NCBI GenBank assembly: GCA_023485715.1
Contig: JAMCZG010000003.1
Location: 1-11,591, forward strand
Direction: 5' to 3'
Length of the DNA stretch: 11,591 bases
DNA from: Patescibacteria group bacterium
GTDB taxonomy: Bacteria; Patescibacteriota; Microgenomatia; Levybacterales; UBA12049
Shown here piece by piece: positions 1-5,638 of this stretch. The first letter of the stretch is position 1; every line of letters starts with the position of its first letter. The notes under the pieces are model-generated. The model did no database searches and had not been told where the DNA came from. It worked only from the letters and a program-made list of their open reading frames with translations. Both the position numbers and the translations under genes were made by a program.

Positions 1-726
1 CGAAATCGCGTCGATTAGCCTGCCGATTAAAATCAAATCTTGTTCTTGAAATAGTATTTGATTATTTTTATTCGACACAAAAAGCTTCACTTCCCCACCT
101 TCTTGTTTTGCTGAAATTACCTCTCTTAATATTCTAGCCGGAACAAGTAGTGGATTTTCCCATTCTTTTATTTTTCCAAGTGTTGTTTTTTTCTTTAAAG
201 ACAACCTATATCCGTCTGTTGCGACGAAAAGCAGTTCGTTTTTCTCTTTTTTAATTAAAACCCCTGAAAGCGCTGGTCTTCCTGTATCGGCGCTCGCAGC
301 AAAAATCACCGTGTTTAAGTCTTTTTTCATTTCTTCTGTTTTAAAATCTATCGTCTCCTCGCCTTTTTCTTCAAAAAGTTTCGGAAATTCTTCTGTCGAG
401 GTTGTCTGAAAAGTAGTTTTTGTTGACTTGCTAATGACTTCGAGTTTTCCGTCTTTTGCTTGAATCGTTATTTTCTCTACCGGCAATGTTCCGATTAGCT
501 CCGAAAATGTTTTCGCCGGCACCGTTATGGCTCCTTCCTTTTCGATATTTGCTGAAATATCTGTTTGTATTCCGACTTCTAAATCTGTCGCACTTATTTG
601 CAGTTTTCCTTTTTCTGTTTTTAAAAGAATGTTTAAAAGAATCGGTAATTGGCTTCTTTGGGAGACAACCCTGTTTATTAAAGGCAAGTTTTTTTGTAAG
701 TTATCAGAAAGAACCGTAAGTTTCAT
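1..726 (-). CDS. dnaN: DNA polymerase III beta subunit (sliding clamp), 3'-truncated by window edge
   Basis: The frame is open from an ATG at 726-724 down to base 1, giving 242 residues. The protein begins MKLTVLSDNLQKNL and contains NRVVSQRSQLPILLNILL, LQISATDLEVGI, ITVPAKTFSEL, AASADTGRPALSGVLI and VATDGYRLSLKK, which are landmark segments of clamp domains I and II. The family is usually about 365-380 residues, so domain III lies outside the window. The clamp is a ring-shaped dimer that tethers the replicative polymerase and repair enzymes to DNA. It follows dnaA on the same strand with a 168-bp gap that carries the presumed origin. No Shine-Dalgarno precedes the start; a -10-like TAAAAT ends 7 bases before the ATG. 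Identification is secure; the start rests on the canonical N-terminus. Confidence 0.97.
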   Translation of the reverse strand, partial: MKLTVLSDNLQKNLPLINRVVSQRSQLPILLNILLKTEKGKLQISATDLEVGIQTDISANIEKEGAITVPAKTFSELIGTLPVEKITIQAKDGKLEVISKSTKTTFQTTSTEEFPKLFEEKGEETIDFKTEEMKKDLNTVIFAASADTGRPALSGVLIKKEKNELLFVATDGYRLSLKKKTTLGKIKEWENPLLVPARILREVISAKQEGGEVKLFVSNKNNQILFQEQDLILIGRLIDAIS

Positions 727-733
727 ATTAAGT

Positions 734-739
734 ATTTTA
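734..739 (-). promoter_or_regulatory. Candidate -10 element for dnaN (near-leaderless)
   Basis: On the minus strand TAAAAT lies at 739-734 and is followed by ACTTAAT and then the dnaN ATG. A transcript would start at or within a few bases of the ATG. I see no good -35 hexamer at 16-18 bp. The call rests mainly on the same arrangement recurring at the other genes of the window. Confidence 0.4.
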
Positions 740-745
740 TATTTG

Positions 746-760
746 TAGTTGTAGTAGTAT
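746..760. promoter_or_regulatory. Candidate DnaA-trio (origin unwinding element)
   Basis: The plus strand reads TAG TTG TAG TAG TAT at 746-760; on the minus strand this is ATA CTA CTA CAA CTA. DnaA-trios described at bacterial origins are repeats of 3'-GAT-5' type on the strand bound by DnaA, downstream of oriented DnaA boxes. Orientation and repeat unit fit here: the boxes at 855-824 point towards this element, and AT-rich sequence follows. The weak point is the roughly 63-bp distance from the last box, as known trios sit close to a box. The element also overlaps the presumed upstream region of the dnaN promoter. Confidence 0.35.
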
Positions 761-894
761 ATCTGAAAATGTAGAAAAAAGTAAAGACGTGTTACTGGTT
801 CAATAAAAAACGATAAAAACTATTGTGGAAAACCTGTTGATAACAACGGGGATAATTACTAATAATAAGAAAAGCAAGTAGATTTTTATACACG

Positions 895-2241
895 CTACTC
901 TCTTAAACTTTTTGTTATCCCCATGATTTCCGAATAAATTTGAGTTTTTGTGGATAAGTTATTTTCAACCTTCTCAATACCATACATAATAGTCGTATGG
1001 TCTCTTCCTCCTAAAATATTCCCGATTTCAACTAAGCTCAGGTTAAGCTCTTTTTTTAATAAATACATCGCAACCTGGCGAGCTTTTGCGAGGGACGCGT
1101 CTCTTTTGGGCCCTTTTATCTGTGTTGGCTTTATGTCGTAAAAAGTGCACACGTTTTTAATAATGTCTTCTGGGTGAACATGTTCTTTTTTCTCCTCTTC
1201 TCCCCTATCACTTAAGGCCTTTCTTGCTAAATTTTCTGTGATTTCTGTTCCGAGTGTTTTTGCCTCTGTCAATATTCGAAGAAGAGTCCCCTCGAGGCTC
1301 CTTACGTCCTGGACTTTATCTGCGATAATTTTTGCGATCTCAACAGACAAGTCGATGCCGTATTTTTTTGCTTTAATAAGTAAGATCGCTGTTTTCAGTT
1401 CAAAATCCGGGGCTTCGATGTCGACCGTTAACCCGCCGGCAAACCTCGAAGAAAGCCTTTTTTCGAGTTTTTTGATTTCCTGAGGTGGTCGATCCGACGA
1501 CAAAACAATCTGCGCAGAATAATCGATAAGTATATTAAAGGTGTGGAACAATTCTTCCTGAACTCTGTCTTTTCCTGCGATAAACTGCACATCATCGATT
1601 AATAAAAGATATACAGACCTAAATCTCTGTTTCATCTGCGAAGTATTATTTGTTCTTATTGCCTCGACAACCTCGTTTGTGAACTCTTCGCTTGTTGTAT
1701 AAATTATTTTTCTCGTCGGGTCTTTTTGGTAAACGTGGTTTGCGATCGCCTGCATAAGATGGGTTTTTCCGACGCCAACAGGTCCGTAGATAAAAAGCGG
1801 ATTGTAGATTGTGCCGATTTTTTGTGCGACGGTTTGGGCAGATATGAATGCCAGCTGGTTACTCGACGAAACAGCCATATTTTGAAATGTGTAGTCGGGT
1901 CGAACACGGGGCAAATGTCCGATTGTCCTCTCGCTTTTTTCCTCCTGTACGACAAAAAGCGGGCCGGTATCTTCTTTTTTGTCAGGCATCGTTTTTGGGA
2001 CAAAAATTAAATCTATTTTTTCCCCAACATGCTTTTCGAGAGTTTTTTGGATCAGGTCCTGAAACCTTTTTTTTAAAAGGTCGATAATCATCGCGGACGG
2101 GGCGGCAACGCTTGCGATGTTTGTCTCAAGAGACAATAGCGACGTGTTCTTAAATAGGGTTAAAAAAATTGCTTTAGAAACTTCGATCTCGATTTCCCCT
2201 AAGACTTTTTTCCATAACTCGTTTAATTCGGTGCTATTCAT
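895..2241 (-). CDS. dnaA: Chromosomal replication initiator protein DnaA
   Basis: The protein has 448 residues, a normal length. Domain I (about 1-80) is the N-terminal interaction domain, with NELWKKVLGEIE at its start. A short variable linker follows (about 81-115). Domain III is the AAA+ ATPase, with Walker A GPVGVGKTH at 153-161, Walker B LLLIDDVQF at 212-220, sensor 1 around IVLSSDRPPQE at 245-255, an arginine-finger segment KRLSSRF at 261-267 and sensor 2 VRSLEG at 313-318. Domain IV carries the DNA-binding signature GGRDHTTIMYGIEKV (411-425). DnaA binds DnaA boxes and opens the origin when bound to ATP. It diverges from rpmH and precedes dnaN. The start has no Shine-Dalgarno. A perfect DnaA box sits between the presumed -35 and -10, suggesting autoregulation, and another lies within the 3' coding sequence at residues 429-431. 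Confidence 0.99.
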   Translation of the reverse strand: MNSTELNELWKKVLGEIEIEVSKAIFLTLFKNTSLLSLETNIASVAAPSAMIIDLLKKRFQDLIQKTLEKHVGEKIDLIFVPKTMPDKKEDTGPLFVVQEEKSERTIGHLPRVRPDYTFQNMAVSSSNQLAFISAQTVAQKIGTIYNPLFIYGPVGVGKTHLMQAIANHVYQKDPTRKIIYTTSEEFTNEVVEAIRTNNTSQMKQRFRSVYLLLIDDVQFIAGKDRVQEELFHTFNILIDYSAQIVLSSDRPPQEIKKLEKRLSSRFAGGLTVDIEAPDFELKTAILLIKAKKYGIDLSVEIAKIIADKVQDVRSLEGTLLRILTEAKTLGTEITENLARKALSDRGEEEKKEHVHPEDIIKNVCTFYDIKPTQIKGPKRDASLAKARQVAMYLLKKELNLSLVEIGNILGGRDHTTIMYGIEKVENNLSTKTQIYSEIMGITKSLRE

Positions 2242-2249
2242 GTAGAAGA

Positions 2250-2279
2250 AGTTTAGTTATGTGGATAACTTTTTGTCAA
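2250..2279 (-). promoter_or_regulatory. dnaA promoter
   Basis: On the minus strand a consensus -35 TTGACA (2279-2274) and a -10-like TAAACT (2255-2250) are separated by 18 bp. The -10 ends 8 bases before the dnaA ATG, so the mRNA would be nearly leaderless. The spacer holds a perfect DnaA box, so bound DnaA would occlude the promoter. Confidence 0.65.
2260..2268 (-). promoter_or_regulatory. DnaA box, perfect consensus, inside the dnaA promoter
   Basis: TTATCCACA on the minus strand matches the consensus at every position. It lies within the short inverted repeat GTTAT-GTGG-ATAAC (2256-2269 on the plus strand) in the spacer of the dnaA promoter. This suggests DnaA-mediated repression of its own gene, which is known in other bacteria; here it is an inference from position. 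Confidence 0.8.
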
Positions 2280-2337
2280 GAATGAAAAATAGATACAAAT
2301 AGATATTTAAGTCTCAATAATTTACAACAAGGGTGCA

Positions 2338-2366
2338 TTTACTTTAAACCTTATTTTTGATATACT
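2338..2366 (+). promoter_or_regulatory. rpmH operon promoter (extended -10, near-leaderless)
   Basis: The -10 hexamer TATACT (2361-2366) is preceded by TGA, giving an extended -10 motif TGn. A weak -35-like TTTACT (2338-2343) lies 17 bp upstream. The -10 ends 8 bases before the rpmH ATG, leaving almost no 5' leader. It diverges from the dnaA promoter within a 133-bp gap. The gap also holds a 9-base direct repeat AAATAGATA (2287-2295 and 2297-2305) of unknown meaning. Confidence 0.7.
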
Positions 2367-2374
2367 TTTACAAC

Positions 2375-2509
2375 ATGGAAAAAACTATTAAGTTGCAAAA
2401 AATAAAAAGAAAAAGGAAGCACGGGTATCGCGCGAGGATTAAATCGCATGCGGGAAAAAAGGTAATTAAAAGAAGAATAGCGCGAAAGAGAAAAAGAATC
2501 GCTATATAG
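2375..2509 (+). CDS. rpmH: 50S ribosomal protein L34 (bL34)
   Basis: This is a 44-residue, strongly basic protein with the L34 core KRKRKHGYRARIKSHAGKK and a C-terminal run of Arg and Lys (KRRIARKRKRIAI). The typical length is 44-47 residues. L34 is a late-assembling protein of the large ribosomal subunit that contacts 23S rRNA. The N-terminus (MEKTIKLQK) differs from the usual MKRTYQPS form, but the core is unmistakable. It is the first gene of the rightward block. The TAG stop is followed after 6 bases by the ATG of rnpA, the classic rpmH-rnpA pairing next to dnaA. The start has no Shine-Dalgarno, and a -10 element ends 8 bases upstream. Confidence 0.96.
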   Translation: MEKTIKLQKIKRKRKHGYRARIKSHAGKKVIKRRIARKRKRIAI

Positions 2510-2515
2510 GCTTGC

Positions 2516-2848
2516 ATGTTGAAAAAGAAATTCAGATTATCGGCAAGCTTGAGCCTGAGACAAGCCAAGACAGTCGACTCTGCTTTGTTTAAAATCAGGT
2601 TTTTAAAAAACAACCTTTCTTTTAACAGATTCGCTTTTGTTGTTTCAAAAAGGGTCGATAAAAAAGCGGTTGTCAGAAATAAAATTAAGCGAATACTCAG
2701 GGAATGTGTCCAAAAAAATATTGACGACTTAAATACGGGCTATGATATTTTATTTTTAGCAAAGTCTGGATTAAAAGAAAAAGAACCGGAAATAATAAGT
2801 GAATCAATAATAAATACTCTTAGGGCAAGCAATTTATTAAAACAATGA
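2516..2848 (+). CDS. rnpA: Ribonuclease P protein component
   Basis: This 110-residue basic protein carries the family signature FAFVVSKRVDKKAVVRN followed by KIKRILRE (39-63). This includes the RNR-type helix (R54-N55, K58-R59) that binds the catalytic RNA. The protein helps the RNase P RNA bind precursor tRNA and remove the 5' leader. It lies 6 bases after rpmH. Its final bases overlap the next gene in an ATGA arrangement, with yidD starting at 2845 and the rnpA TGA at 2846-2848, suggesting translational coupling. There is no clear Shine-Dalgarno before the ATG. Length and motif placement are normal for the family. Confidence 0.96.
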   Translation: MLKKKFRLSASLSLRQAKTVDSALFKIRFLKNNLSFNRFAFVVSKRVDKKAVVRNKIKRILRECVQKNIDDLNTGYDILFLAKSGLKEKEPEIISESIINTLRASNLLKQ

Positions 2849-3051
2849 AGGTAATATTATTTTTTCTCGATTTTTACCAAAAAATAGTTTCTTTATTTAT
2901 TAAAAATTTGCTCGGTGTAAATAAGTTTTGCAGGTATTCCCCTACATGTTCTGAGTACGCGAAAATTTCCATTCAAAAATACGGTATAATTAAAGGCAGT
3001 TGCTTTTCGGTTTTACGCGTTCTGTCTTGCCAGTCGTTTTTTAATAAATAA
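2845..3051 (+). CDS. yidD: Membrane protein insertion efficiency factor YidD
   Basis: This small protein (68 residues) contains the family hallmark CRYSPTCSEYA (29-39), followed by KYGIIKG and a final LRVLSCQSF segment. YidD is a small membrane-associated protein that assists the YidC insertase, and yidD is normally placed between rnpA and yidC, as here. The N-terminus is an amphipathic or hydrophobic stretch (ILFFLDFYQKIVSLFI). The C-terminus stops right after the LSCQSF segment. The usual Gly-Gly-x-Asp-Pro tail is missing, so this is a slightly short version. It overlaps rnpA by 4 bases and stops 2 bases before yidC, so it is probably cotranscribed and translationally coupled. Confidence 0.92.
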   Translation: MKVILFFLDFYQKIVSLFIKNLLGVNKFCRYSPTCSEYAKISIQKYGIIKGSCFSVLRVLSCQSFFNK

Positions 3052-3053
3052 CT

Positions 3054-3872
3054 ATGTCGTTTTTTTTCTCAATTTTTGACACGCTTTTAGTTTATCCGAT
3101 TATTAATGTTTTGGTTATTATTTATCAGGGATTATATTATTTACACATCCCCTACGCTTTAGGATTTTCGATAATATTGCTTACTATCCTTATACGGTTA
3201 ATTTTATATCCGCTTACGAACTCACAACTTAGAGCGTCCAAAAAAATGCAGGATTTGGCTCCCCATCTCTCAAATTTAAAAAACAAACACAAAGGAGACG
3301 CAAAAATGCTACAGCAGGAAACGATGAGACTTTACAAAGAGCACGGTGTAAACCCTGCGGCAGGGTGTTTGCCTATTCTTATTCAGCTTCCTGTAATCTG
3401 GGCACTTTATTCGGTGTTAAATAAGGTAGTCGGAAATAACATTAATCAAGTTGTTTCCGACGTTAATAATATTATATATTTTAACGCTTTTAAACTTACA
3501 TCACCCTGGGATCAGAATTTCTTTGGAATTCCTCTCGGTCAAAACCCGTCTCAGCTTATCGGCTCAGTTGGCCCGCTTATTCTTTTAGTTCCGCTACTCA
3601 CGGGATTATTCCAGTTTATCCAGTCGAAGATGATGTTTGTTTCGCCCCCTAAAATCCAAAACGGGCAACCTAAAAAAGAAAGCAAAGAAGATTTTGCGTC
3701 TGCTTTTCAAAAACAATCGATGTTTATCTTCCCCGTTATGATCGGATTTTTTTCTTACACCTTTCCGATCGGACTTTCGCTTTATTGGAACACATTTACA
3801 ATTTTTGGTATACTACAGCAATATAAACTACAAGGATTAGGGGGATTGAGTGAATGGATAAGAAAGCGATAG
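3054..3872 (+). CDS. yidC: Membrane protein insertase YidC/Oxa1 family
   Basis: This 272-residue polytopic protein is of the short, Gram-positive type, lacking the large periplasmic domain of proteobacterial YidC. Hydrophobic segments lie at about 12-30, 35-54, 103-121, 168-190 and 222-257. The conserved positive residue of the hydrophilic groove is R48, within LTILIRLILYPLT. The charged cytoplasmic hairpin follows (about 56-98), and then the family motif GVNPAAGCLPILIQLPV (98-114). YidC inserts membrane proteins alone or with SecYEG. I see no lipobox or cleavable signal peptide before the first membrane segment. It starts 2 bases after yidD without a Shine-Dalgarno and overlaps jag by 19 bases. 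Confidence 0.97.
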   Translation: MSFFFSIFDTLLVYPIINVLVIIYQGLYYLHIPYALGFSIILLTILIRLILYPLTNSQLRASKKMQDLAPHLSNLKNKHKGDAKMLQQETMRLYKEHGVNPAAGCLPILIQLPVIWALYSVLNKVVGNNINQVVSDVNNIIYFNAFKLTSPWDQNFFGIPLGQNPSQLIGSVGPLILLVPLLTGLFQFIQSKMMFVSPPKIQNGQPKKESKEDFASAFQKQSMFIFPVMIGFFSYTFPIGLSLYWNTFTIFGILQQYKLQGLGGLSEWIRKR

Positions 3873-4324
3873 ATAAAAAAGAAATAAAAGACATCGAAAA
3901 AACTATCAAGGATCTTTTAAAATATTTAGAGATCGAAGGAGATTTTACTTTGGGGGAAAACGATGAAGGGCTCGAAGTTATCTTAAACACAAAAGATACG
4001 GGTATAGTTATCGGGTACCACGGCGAGGTTTTGGAAGCGCTTCAGTTAATTTTCTCCCTTGTTATTTCGAAAAAAATCGGACGTTTTGTTAGGATTTCGC
4101 TTGAAGTAGGTGACTACAAAAAAAACAGAATCGATTTTGTCAAAAACCTTGCGCTCCAGACAAAGGAGCGAGTGTTAGTTGAGAAAAAGGAATTTACTCT
4201 TCCAAACTTAAGGTCATGGGAAAGAAGAATCGTGCATTTATCTTTACAGGACGATAAGGAAGTTGTTTCAGAATCGATCGGCGAAGGAAAAAACAGGGTG
4301 TTAATAATTAAGCCGCGCGAATAA
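3854..4324 (+). CDS. jag: KH-R3H RNA-binding protein Jag/KhpB
   Basis: This 156-residue protein has a KH domain containing the RNA-binding GxxG loop IGYHGE (53-58) and a C-terminal R3H domain with the R-x3-H pair R124 and H128 in WERRIVHLSL. The usual N-terminal Jag domain is missing, as is common in short homologues. Jag/KhpB is a cytoplasmic RNA-binding protein linked to cell division and envelope control in Gram-positives, and its gene commonly follows yidC. The ATG lies inside the last codons of yidC (19-base overlap). A G-rich stretch (AGGGGG, about 3839-3844) lies 9-10 bases upstream and may act as a weak Shine-Dalgarno. The stop is immediately followed by the Shine-Dalgarno of the next gene. 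Confidence 0.94.
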   Translation: MDKKAIDKKEIKDIEKTIKDLLKYLEIEGDFTLGENDEGLEVILNTKDTGIVIGYHGEVLEALQLIFSLVISKKIGRFVRISLEVGDYKKNRIDFVKNLALQTKERVLVEKKEFTLPNLRSWERRIVHLSLQDDKEVVSESIGEGKNRVLIIKPRE

Positions 4325-4328
4325 GGAG
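4322..4328 (+). promoter_or_regulatory. Strong Shine-Dalgarno sequence that decides the wzy-like start
   Basis: TAAGGAG overlaps the stop codon of jag and is the clearest ribosome binding site in the window. Six bases after it stands an ACG codon (4335), in frame with the downstream membrane protein. No ATG, GTG or TTG occurs in that frame between the preceding in-frame stop (4305-4307) and 4575. Confidence 0.7.
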
Positions 4329-4334
4329 ATAAAA

Positions 4335-5630
4335 ACGGGCAAGATCGAGAATCTAATTTATTATTCAATACTGCTTCTTTTACCCACGCAATTTGGTAAA
4401 CATTTTTGGCCTGAATCTTCTTTTATTAACGGGATAAGAATCGACTACCTCTCCCCTACTTTATATACAACAGACATTTTAATTTTTTTACTTTTTAATA
4501 TATTTTTATTTCGACACAAATCGGATATTTTAAGACTTTTTAACTGGAAAGTTTTATCTTTTTCTGTTTTTATTTTGGCCGGTGTTATTTTTTCAAAAAA
4601 CCAGCCAGCCGGACTATACGGATTTTTAAAGTTTTTTGAGTTTTTTTTCTTCGGATTTTATATTTCGCGTAAATTAAAAACAAAAAAAGATTTCGGGATT
4701 TTATCGCTTTTTTTGTCGTTTGGGGTTGTTTTAGAGTCGATTATTGCAGTTTTACAGTTTATAAACCAGGAATCGGTCGGCGGAATTTTATATTTTGTTG
4801 GGGAAAGAAATTTTAACGGTCAAACGCCCGGAATCGCCAACGCCTCGATAAACGGCAAACTAATTCTTCGTCCATACGGTACATTGCCCCATCCTAATGT
4901 ATTGGCGGGGTACCTAACGATTGCCATGGCAATCGTAATATCAAATATCAAATATCAAATATCAAATATCATTAAAATACTTTTATTGTTTTCGGTTTTT
5001 GTGGGAATAATAGCTTTGTTTTTAACCATGAGTAGGGTTGCGATAATAGCTTGGTTTATCGTTGTTTTATTTGCAGGTTTTAGTTTTTTTAAAAAAAAGA
5101 CAAGTTATCGATTTTTTATTTATTATGCGATGTTAATTATTTTATTAATCGCGGTTTTACTATCTTCCCCGATCGGCAATCGATTCGCAAGTCTTAGTTT
5201 GGGCGATGAATCGGTGATCATAAGAGAACAATTAGTCAATGCTTCTTTCTTAATGGTTCAAGAAAATCCGGTTTTGGGAGTTGGTGTAAATAATTTTTTG
5301 GTAAATTTACCCTCTTCTTATAAAACAACAAATGGTATATTCAATATTCAGCCCGTGCACAATATTTTTCTTCTTATTTTCTCGGAACTTGGAATTTTGG
5401 GATTATTGTTTTTCCTTTGGTTTTTATTTATTACTTTTAAACGAATTCAAAAGAAAAAATTTTCAATTTTCCCCCTCGGCTTCGCTCAGGGTGGGCATTT
5501 TCAATTTTCAATTTTTTTTGTAGTTTTATTTATCGGGTTGTTTGACCACTATTTTTTAACGCTTCAGCAGGGACAGATTTTACTGTCGTTAGTTTTTGGC
5601 ATAGTCTGGTCTGATTTAAATAATATATAA
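4335..5630 (+). CDS. O-antigen ligase / Wzy-type polymerase family membrane protein, probable ACG start
   Basis: From the ACG the protein has 431 residues with about ten or more hydrophobic segments. Family marks are TLPHPNVLAGY in the middle, LTMSRVAIIAW, NPVLGVGVNNF and HNIFLLIFSELGILGLL near the C-terminus. This is the layout of the O-antigen ligase / Wzy superfamily, which polymerises or ligates lipid-linked glycans at the outer membrane face. The first ordinary start codon is a TTG at 4575, which would remove 80 residues. Those residues include a membrane segment (IYYSILLLLPTQFG) and the conserved-looking KHFWPESSFINGIRIDYLSP, so the true start must lie upstream. The ACG at 4335, 6 bases after TAAGGAG, is the best choice, or an ATG misread or mutated to ACG. 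Two low-complexity insertions with 7-base repeats lie in loop positions. Its substrate is unknown. Confidence 0.85.
   Translation, partial: TGKIENLIYYSILLLLPTQFGKHFWPESSFINGIRIDYLSPTLYTTDILIFLLFNIFLFRHKSDILRLFNWKVLSFSVFILAGVIFSKNQPAGLYGFLKFFEFFFFGFYISRKLKTKKDFGILSLFLSFGVVLESIIAVLQFINQESVGGILYFVGERNFNGQTPGIANASINGKLILRPYGTLPHPNVLAGYLTIAMAIVISNIKYQISNIIKILLLFSVFVGIIALFLTMSRVAIIAWFIVVLFAGFSFFKKKTSYRFFIYYAMLIILLIAVLLSSPIGNRFASLSLGDESVIIREQLVNASFLMVQENPVLGVGVNNFLVNLPSSYKTTNGIFNIQPVHNIFLLIFSELGILGLLFFLWFLFITFKRIQKKKFSIFPLGFAQGGHFQFSIFFVVLFIGLFDHYFLTLQQGQILLSLVFGIVWSDLNNI
4937..4972 (+). repeat. Tandem 7-base repeat, five copies of AATATCA, inside the wzy-like gene
   Basis: Five exact copies of AATATCA run from 4937 to 4971. 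They are in frame with the coding sequence and give the peptide ISNIKYQISNII in a short loop between two membrane segments. A 7-base unit changes the reading frame unless copies are gained or lost in threes, so copy-number slippage would switch the gene off. Similar ISN/KYQ-type low-complexity stretches are, from memory, frequent in CPR genomes; this was not checked. Confidence 0.85.
5460..5511 (+). repeat. REP-like imperfect hairpin flanked by TTTTCAA repeats, inside the wzy-like gene
   Basis: A GC-rich island (about 5471-5497) in otherwise very AT-rich coding sequence contains CCCTCGGC-TTC-GCTCAGGG, an imperfect stem-loop with two internal mismatches. It is flanked by one TTTTCAA on the left (5460-5466) and two on the right (5498-5504, 5505-5511). 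It is translated as PLGFAQGGHFQF in a loop before the last membrane segment. The abrupt base composition and flanking repeats suggest an inserted dispersed element, tolerated because the frame is kept. Confidence 0.6.
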
Positions 5631-5631
5631 T
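5626..5631 (+). promoter_or_regulatory. Consensus -10 for the RNase H gene (near-leaderless)
   Basis: A perfect TATAAT overlaps the stop codon of the wzy-like gene and ends 7 bases before the ATG at 5639. No good -35 is visible at standard distance. The gene could also be read through from the upstream operon. Confidence 0.55.
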
Positions 5632-5638
5632 TAAACAC

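Larger units (their letters stand above)
727..957. other. oriC: Probable chromosomal replication origin (oriC) with DnaA-box cluster
   Basis: The dnaA-dnaN gap and the adjoining 3' end of dnaA contain five sites matching or close to the DnaA box TTATCCACA. Four are on the minus strand: TTATCCACA (957-949, perfect, inside dnaA), TTATCCCCG (855-847, two mismatches), TTATCAACA (843-835, one mismatch) and TTTTCCACA (832-824, one mismatch). TTATCCCCA (915-923, one mismatch) is on the plus strand. Three minus-strand boxes are spaced almost end to end and all point towards dnaN. The rest of the gap is AT-rich and could unwind. An origin between dnaA and dnaN is a common bacterial arrangement. No GC-skew calculation was possible here. 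Confidence 0.75.

Noticed and set aside
456..748. Two plus-strand frames over dnaN
   Set aside because: They are antisense shadows of the clearly recognised DnaN frame, with low-complexity hydrophobic translation.
2287..2305. AAATAGATA direct repeat as origin iterons
   Set aside because: There are only two copies, no DnaA-box similarity, and they lie in AT-rich DNA where such repeats occur by chance.
2368..2613. Minus-strand frame of 81 residues across rpmH and the rnpA start
   Set aside because: It is antisense to two clear genes; its hydrophobic Leu/Phe-rich sequence is what the reverse of Lys/Arg-rich coding DNA gives.
3054..3872. Alternative code with TGA as Trp or Gly
   Set aside because: Genes use TGG for Trp, and TGA ends rnpA and the Nudix gene at the expected lengths.
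4937..4972. CRISPR-like array
   Set aside because: The unit is 7 bases with no spacers and lies in frame in a membrane-protein gene.
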